This document shows positions 6,154 through 9,606 of a stretch of 9,606 nucleotides of DNA, piece by piece. Within the stretch, counting starts at the first letter, position 1. Each line of letters starts with the position of its first letter. The notes under the pieces were generated by a model that saw nothing but the letters and a program-made list of their open reading frames with translations, had not been told where the DNA came from and searched no databases. Made by a program: the position numbers and the translations under genes. The stretch lies in NCBI GenBank assembly GCA_016202915.1, contig JACQNT010000028.1, positions 1-9,606 on the forward strand, read 5' to 3'. The stretch comes from Acidobacteriota bacterium (GTDB lineage Bacteria > Acidobacteriota > Polarisedimenticolia > Gp22-AA2).

Positions 6154-7350
6154 TTACGGGATCCGCACCCACACCGGACTGGTGATCGCCACATCGCGCG
6201 CCGCGCCGTCATCGGGCCGCTGGTAGATCCTTAAATCTACGAAGGTGTTGTCGAACGGCGTCGTCAAGGTCGCGGTCCGCGCGCCGTCCCCGGTCTGCCG
6301 ATCCAGGAGGCTCTCCTCCACGGGCCGCGTCGTGGCCCGGAAGTTCCCGCGCACGATCCGGATCTCGTAGGGCGCGTTGCCCTCGTCCGGATCCTCGATG
6401 CTCCAGAAGACCCTGAGATCCCGGGAGGTCGCGGTGATCTCGCTGCCCATCACCGCGTCGTTCACCCCGAACAGAAGGCGCAGGTTGCGGTCGGTCGTCG
6501 CGTAGGCGCGGCGATCCCTGAGGGCGGCGACGATCGAATCCCGGGTCAGCTCCGGGGCCAGCACCCCCGTGCGCGCCTCGGTCAGCAGACCCCAGTTGCG
6601 GTAGTGGTTGTCCTGGTCGGCGGTCGGGGCCAGCCGGAAGCCCCGGCGCAGGTACTCCCGGTAGTCCCCTTCCCCTCTGACACTGGCCCGCACGCCGGTC
6701 GCGCTGCTCAGGCCCGGGCCGTTGATCACCTCGATGAGGCTCACGAACCGGCCGGCGGCCGCCCGCAGCCTGGAGTAGCTGCCGTGGTAATCGTCGCGTC
6801 CATAGGCTCTCGCCGGGTCGTCACCGTCCCAGGGATGATTGAACTGGAGAAGCCGGAAGCCCGGGTGATCCCTGAGCCAGCGTTCGTACAGCGCCCGGAA
6901 ATCGCCGTTGGGAACCTCCTGATCGTCGATGACCTCCTCGACGCCGAAGACGTTCACGTGGTTGCCGGCGCTGATGGTCGAGAACTCCTGCCCCCAGAGG
7001 GCCACGAAATCCGGCCGAGCCGCGTCCCGCGCGGCCTGCACCAGCCTCGTGTAGAGGGCGGGATCCCTGCCTATCAGCAGCCCGTCCGCCCGTGCCTTGG
7101 CCCCCTGCTCCGCGCTGCGATGGTTGTGCTCGGTGATCGCCAGGAAATCCAGCCCGGCCCTCGTGCGCGCGTGCGCGTAGGCCTCGGCGGGCGTCCCGCT
7201 CCCGTCCGAATAGGACGTGTGCGCGTGCAGGTTGCCGAAGAAGATCCGGAACTGCCGGACGAACGCGGGCTCCTGCGCGACGAGCGTGCCGACGGAGCCG
7301 CCGCCCAGCAGCAGGACGGCCAGAAGGACTCGGACGCGGCTCCGGCGCAT
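6154..7350 (-). CDS. Secreted PHP-domain metallohydrolase (CehA/McbA-like)
   Basis: A 398-residue protein with an N-terminal signal peptide (hydrophobic run about 7-24, likely cut after LVA at 25). The PHP phosphoesterase/hydrolase domain follows. HAHTSYSDG (42-50) gives the HxH and first Asp ligands, ITEHNH (72-77) the second motif, GQEFS (120-124) a Glu ligand, GNHVN (129-133) a His ligand, FNHPW (170-174) another His, and DNH (247-249) the closing DxH. All expected metal ligands are therefore present. A C-terminal beta-rich region (about 290-398) resembles the extra domain in CehA/McbA-type members, which act outside the cytoplasm. The substrate is unknown. Its own promoter lies just upstream, and it leads a two-gene unit with the membrane protein. 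Confidence 0.87.
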   Translation of the reverse strand: MRRSRVRVLLAVLLLGGGSVGTLVAQEPAFVRQFRIFFGNLHAHTSYSDGSGTPAEAYAHARTRAGLDFLAITEHNHRSAEQGAKARADGLLIGRDPALYTRLVQAARDAARPDFVALWGQEFSTISAGNHVNVFGVEEVIDDQEVPNGDFRALYERWLRDHPGFRLLQFNHPWDGDDPARAYGRDDYHGSYSRLRAAAGRFVSLIEVINGPGLSSATGVRASVRGEGDYREYLRRGFRLAPTADQDNHYRNWGLLTEARTGVLAPELTRDSIVAALRDRRAYATTDRNLRLLFGVNDAVMGSEITATSRDLRVFWSIEDPDEGNAPYEIRIVRGNFRATTRPVEESLLDRQTGDGARTATLTTPFDNTFVDLRIYQRPDDGAARDVAITSPVWVRIP

Positions 7351-7398
7351 GATTCTCTCTTCTCTCGATCAAAACGGGAACGCAGCAGAAGTGTGGGA

Positions 7399-7427
7399 AG
7401 GATAGCCGCCCAAGACCGTGGTGTCAA
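7399..7427 (-). promoter_or_regulatory. Sigma-70-type promoter for the PHP/membrane-protein unit
   Basis: On the minus strand, TTGACA (7427-7422) is separated by 17 bp from TATCCT (7404-7399), which has four of six consensus bases. A start near 7391 leaves about 40 bases of leader before ATG 7350. It is one of the best promoter matches in the window. Confidence 0.65.
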
Positions 7428-7428
7428 C

Positions 7429-7454
7429 ACGCAGTCCCGGCACGAAGTCCCGGC
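7429..7454 (-). repeat. Two tandem 13-bp direct repeats upstream of the -35 element
   Basis: On the plus strand the units are ACGCAGTCCCGGC (7429-7441) and ACGAAGTCCCGGC (7442-7454), identical at 12 of 13 positions and directly adjacent. They fill the space between the redoxin stop codon (7455-7457) and the PHP promoter -35 (7422-7427). The position fits a tandem activator or repressor site, but a chance duplication is not excluded. Confidence 0.55.
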
Positions 7455-8054
7455 TCACTCGGCCAGAGCGCTCCGGATCGCCGACTCGAAGGTCTCGTAG
7501 GCGGCGCGGCACTCTTCGTGGCCGGGCTCGGCCCCCTGGTGGTACTCACCCCCGTCGTGCACGAACCGGATGATTCCGTCGCGGCCGATGAGGAGGCTGA
7601 CCGAGGTGTACCTCTTGAAGACGCTGCCGACGCCGTAGGCGCGCACCGTCGTCCATTCATCGTCCGTGCCGACCGGAAAGTCGAACCCCAGATCGCGTGC
7701 CGCCGCCTTGACCAACTTCCGCTCGCGCGCCTCCTCCGACTTCGGATGATGGATCCCGACCACCACCAGGCCCCTCCTACCGTACCGCTTCGACCAGGTC
7801 CGCAGCGCGGCCGCCGAGCGCTGGCAGTACGGACAATTCACCAGCCAGAAGCGCAGCAGCACAACCCGGCCGCGCAGGTCCGCGAGGCTCAGCGGTCCTC
7901 CATGGATCCACTCGACGCCCCGCCACTCCGGCGCGGCCGTTCCGAGGAGCTCACGCCCTTCTCGCGGCGACCAGACCGCCCCCGCCTCGCCATTGACGCA
8001 GGCTGCGGCGATCAACAGGGGCACGAGTGAAAGCGCGCGGCGCGGCATTCTCAT
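7455..8054 (-). CDS. Thioredoxin/TlpA-like protein with CPYC motif, exported
   Basis: A 199-residue protein with an N-terminal export signal ending AAAC at 16-19, which could be a lipobox (Cys19) though position -3 is Ala rather than Leu. The redoxin fold follows: LADLRGRVVLLRFW (58-70) leads into NCPYCQRS with the redox pair Cys74/Cys77, then GLVVVGIHHPKSEE (95-108). CPYC is typical of glutaredoxins but occurs in TlpA/AhpC-TSA-like proteins. The usual cis-proline before the LI(D) strand is absent: the aligned residues around 151-156 are SVSLLI. The protein probably acts on disulfides outside the cytoplasm. It ends 104 bp before the PHP gene, which has its own promoter. The fold is secure; the partner is unknown. 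Confidence 0.83.
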   Translation of the reverse strand: MRMPRRALSLVPLLIAAACVNGEAGAVWSPREGRELLGTAAPEWRGVEWIHGGPLSLADLRGRVVLLRFWLVNCPYCQRSAAALRTWSKRYGRRGLVVVGIHHPKSEEARERKLVKAAARDLGFDFPVGTDDEWTTVRAYGVGSVFKRYTSVSLLIGRDGIIRFVHDGGEYHQGAEPGHEECRAAYETFESAIRSALAE

Positions 8055-8232
8055 CCCGGTTCTCCGGCGATCTGGTATTGCGCTCGAACGATTCGGATGG
8101 CCAGCGCTTCAGGCGTCCGGAATTGAACGCTCAGGTTGTGTACTTGCCAGCATCACGCCCCGCATAACCCGTGGCAGGCGAGCGCGGACGCCAGTCCACT
8201 GTGGGCCGGCCGTCTGCCAGCGAGTTCATGTG
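8055..8232. other. Intergenic region between redoxin and Abi genes, with attC-like segment
   Basis: This stretch lies between two minus-strand genes and is less GC-rich than the core. No strong promoter for the redoxin gene is visible. GCATAAC at 8162-8168 and GTTAGAC at 8232-8238 bracket a partly self-complementary segment. On the minus strand, TGGCAG pairs with CTGCCA, with GACG/CGTC inside it. This is discussed as a possible degenerate integron recombination site. Confidence 0.3.
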
Positions 8233-9057
8233 TTAGACAGCCTTCTCCACCTTCGCTTGCTTAGACTTCCTCTCGTCCCAGGTCTCGATTACGAATACCG
8301 CGAGCGTGTGGGCCGCGTGTAAGACGAGTCGTGCATGGCGTGCAAGCATGGTGTACTGCCGTCGGCCACGCCCATGCGCGGAGCTTGCGTGAGTCCGGAG
8401 CGATCCGATTCCATCGACGACGGAAGTCATCCCAGACAAGATGTGCGAAATATCATCATCCTCCACCCGGCCCGGGTCGAGACCAAGATGGTCCTGGACG
8501 ACCTTCCATAGAGGCTTGATTGTTTGCTTCGCTGGCATGGGCAAGCCCTCATCGTCAATGAACACCTTGCACAGCGCCTCGAGTATTGAGCAGCATGCAG
8601 TAATGCAAGCTGGTGGATCCGTCTCAACGCTCTGGCGCGCCCGCTCGACCTCTACCTCAAGCGCAGGGAGATCGCGGGCCTTTAGAATGGCCTGCAATGT
8701 TCTTGTCGGCATCGCCACCGCAGCGCCAGCAATGCGGCCTCCCTGCTCGTAGCGAAGACCGTGGCGACCGAGGATCTGCGTGATTCGTTCACGATGCTTG
8801 GGCTGGGACTCATCCCAAGTGCGATCCACTTCCATTAGTTTTTCGAGCACGCCACCAAGGACCCCAAATGCGTCGACGCTCGCGTCTGCACTGACTCGCT
8901 TGAGCCACAACCTGCACTTGTCTGCACAATTCCCGACAGGCGGCTCACCTGGGGCACCTTTCTCGATAAAGAGACTGTTGAGGCGTCGATGGCTGTAATA
9001 GTAGGCTCCGAGTACTTCTCCGACCACATGCGCAACAGGCCCCGGGATCTTTTCCAT
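8233..9057 (-). CDS. Abortive infection family protein (Abi_C C-terminal domain)
   Basis: A 274-residue protein without signal or membrane segment. The C-terminal third matches the abortive-infection C-terminal domain (Abi_C, PF14355 type): ILSGMTSVVDGIGSLRTHASSAHGRG (206-231) followed by RHARLVLHAAHTLAVFVIETW (240-260). The N-terminus, VVGEVLGAYYYSHRRLNSLF and GAPGEPPVGNCADKCRLWLKR, is the usual partner region in this family. Members are linked to phage resistance by growth arrest or cell death, but the mechanism is mostly unknown. Start ATG 9057 has AGAGG five bases upstream. GC is about 57-62% in the lines I counted, well below its neighbours, which indicates recent acquisition. Its TAA stop lies inside GTCTAAC. 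It stands alone: no partner gene is adjacent on either side. Confidence 0.85.
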   Translation of the reverse strand: MEKIPGPVAHVVGEVLGAYYYSHRRLNSLFIEKGAPGEPPVGNCADKCRLWLKRVSADASVDAFGVLGGVLEKLMEVDRTWDESQPKHRERITQILGRHGLRYEQGGRIAGAAVAMPTRTLQAILKARDLPALEVEVERARQSVETDPPACITACCSILEALCKVFIDDEGLPMPAKQTIKPLWKVVQDHLGLDPGRVEDDDISHILSGMTSVVDGIGSLRTHASSAHGRGRRQYTMLARHARLVLHAAHTLAVFVIETWDERKSKQAKVEKAV

Positions 9058-9063
9058 ATAGTC

Positions 9064-9070
9064 CTCTAAC
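9064..9070 (-). other. Integron-core-like heptamer upstream of the Abi gene
   Basis: On the minus strand the bases read GTTAGAG, six of seven against the integron core GTTRRRY, just seven bases before the Abi start codon. With the heptamers at 8232-8238 and 8162-8168 it would bound a single-gene unit of about 900 bp. Confidence 0.25.
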
Positions 9071-9080
9071 TTGGCTGGCT

Positions 9081-9120
9081 AATAAAAAGGGGGGGGGCCG
9101 CCATTCAGCCCCCCCTTTCT
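9081..9120 (-). terminator. Intrinsic terminator of nrdJ (bidirectional-looking)
   Basis: A ten-base stem, AAAGGGGGGG (9086-9095) with CCCCCCCTTT (9109-9118), encloses a 13-base loop. On the minus strand it is followed by TTTTTATT (9088-9081), a clear T-run. It begins 17 bp after the nrdJ stop at 9136. TTTCTT also follows it on the plus strand. This is the strongest terminator in the window. Confidence 0.9.
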
Positions 9121-9135
9121 TCCGTTCGCGACGAC

Positions 9136-9606
9136 CTACGAGCAGCCGCTCGTCGCGCCGCAGTTCAGGCACTTGTAGCAGGCGCCGTTGCGCACCATGA
9201 TCGAGCCGCAGTCGGGACAGGGCGGCGCGTCCTCGTCGGGGCGGAAGGCGAACGGCGCGCGCGCCGGATCGTGGACGGCGGCGCCGACGGACGACGGCCC
9301 GCGGCCCGCGGGCGACCCGGCCGGGCCGGGCACCAGGCTGATCGGCAGCGGGGCGCCCGGGGAGGCGCCCGGCCGCCCGCCGGGCGCGCGGTTGTCGGTC
9401 AGGGACGCTGGCGCCTCGTCCTTCGCGTGGACGCCGATCGCCTGCTGGGCGTCCTTGGAGAGGAACTTCGACGCCAGCCAGCGGAAGATGTAGTCCACGA
9501 TCGACTTGGCGATCGGGATCTCGGTGTTGTTGGTGAAGCCCGAGGGCTCGAAGCGGACGTGGCTGAACTTGTCCACCAGGACCTGGAGCGGCACGCCGTA
9601 CTGCAG
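9136..9606 (-). CDS. nrdJ: Vitamin B12-dependent (class II) ribonucleotide reductase, C-terminal part
   Basis: The last 156 residues of a protein whose start lies beyond the right edge. LVDKFSHVRFEPSGFT followed by EIPIAKSIVDYIFRWLASKF is the conserved C-terminal core of adenosylcobalamin-dependent ribonucleotide reductase, which reduces ribonucleotides to deoxyribonucleotides for DNA synthesis. The tail ends with a zinc ribbon, CPDCG then CYKCLNCG, and the terminal GATSGCS, as in most long bacterial NrdJ proteins. The C-terminal cysteines are thought to re-reduce the active site. Between core and ribbon is an unusually long Pro/Gly/Ala-rich linker (about 68-123 of the visible part), which is low-complexity and probably disordered. 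A strong terminator follows. Confidence 0.93.
   Translation of the reverse strand: MQYGVPLQVLVDKFSHVRFEPSGFTNNTEIPIAKSIVDYIFRWLASKFLSKDAQQAIGVHAKDEAPASLTDNRAPGGRPGASPGAPLPISLVPGPAGSPAGRGPSSVGAAVHDPARAPFAFRPDEDAPPCPDCGSIMVRNGACYKCLNCGATSGCS

Noticed and set aside
6604..7500. A 298-codon plus-strand frame opposite the PHP gene
   Set aside because: The minus strand shows a signal peptide and full PHP metal-ligand motifs; the plus-strand product is compositionally biased and has none.
9064..9120. Terminal inverted repeat of a transposon at the G/C runs
   Set aside because: The self-complementary G and C runs form a local hairpin with a T-run directly after nrdJ, which is fully explained as an intrinsic terminator; no matching copy lies at the other side of the Abi gene.
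1..9606. CRISPR array, tRNA, rRNA or insertion sequence
   Set aside because: I found no regularly spaced repeats, no tRNA-like cloverleaf, no rRNA-like sequence, and no transposase-like frame or terminal inverted repeats on reading through both strands.

Overview
The window looks like bacterial chromosome from a high-GC organism. Lines I counted by hand in the core genes are about 75-78% G+C. Several proteins suggest an Acidobacteriota-like or other environmental, soil-type lineage: a B12-dependent (class II) ribonucleotide reductase with a C-terminal zinc ribbon, a divergent EF-P, and a secreted PHP hydrolase. This placement is inference from protein style, because no rRNA or other marker is present.

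Left part (1-2058, mostly + strand). A short minus-strand coding-like tail at the left edge is followed by two closely spaced + genes. The first is an isoprenylcysteine-methyltransferase-like membrane protein with an extra C-terminal domain. The second is a DUF922-type HExxH protein whose lipoprotein signal peptide lies in frame but has no usable start codon, while an ATG sits exactly one frame off. These converge on a minus-strand pair at 2059-3749: an EF-P-like translation factor downstream of a winged-helix plus Rossmann SAM methyltransferase.

Middle (3750-6156). A 292-bp divergent intergenic region carries a TTGACA/17-bp promoter facing the methyltransferase. On the other side is a + strand DUF2235 alpha/beta-hydrolase of the Tle1-like lipase superfamily. 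This converges, across a GC hairpin, on a four-helix membrane protein of unknown function. That protein lies 14 bp downstream of the PHP metallohydrolase gene on the minus strand, so the two very probably form one transcription unit.

Right part (6154-9606, all minus strand). The PHP gene has its own well-formed promoter (TTGACA, 17 bp, TATCCT), with a 13-bp tandem repeat directly upstream of the -35. Next come a secreted or lipoprotein CPYC thioredoxin-like protein, then a distinctly lower-GC abortive-infection (Abi_C) family gene, then a strong intrinsic terminator and the 3' end of nrdJ, which runs off the right edge.

Most genes are housekeeping or envelope and signalling functions with no common pathway. 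The clearest accessory element is the Abi-family gene. It sits just behind the nrdJ terminator and is flanked by two integron-core-like heptamers, one of which contains its stop codon, so it may be a captured defence cassette. I did not find a convincing multi-gene novel system; the best leads are this cassette and the PHP/membrane-protein pair.
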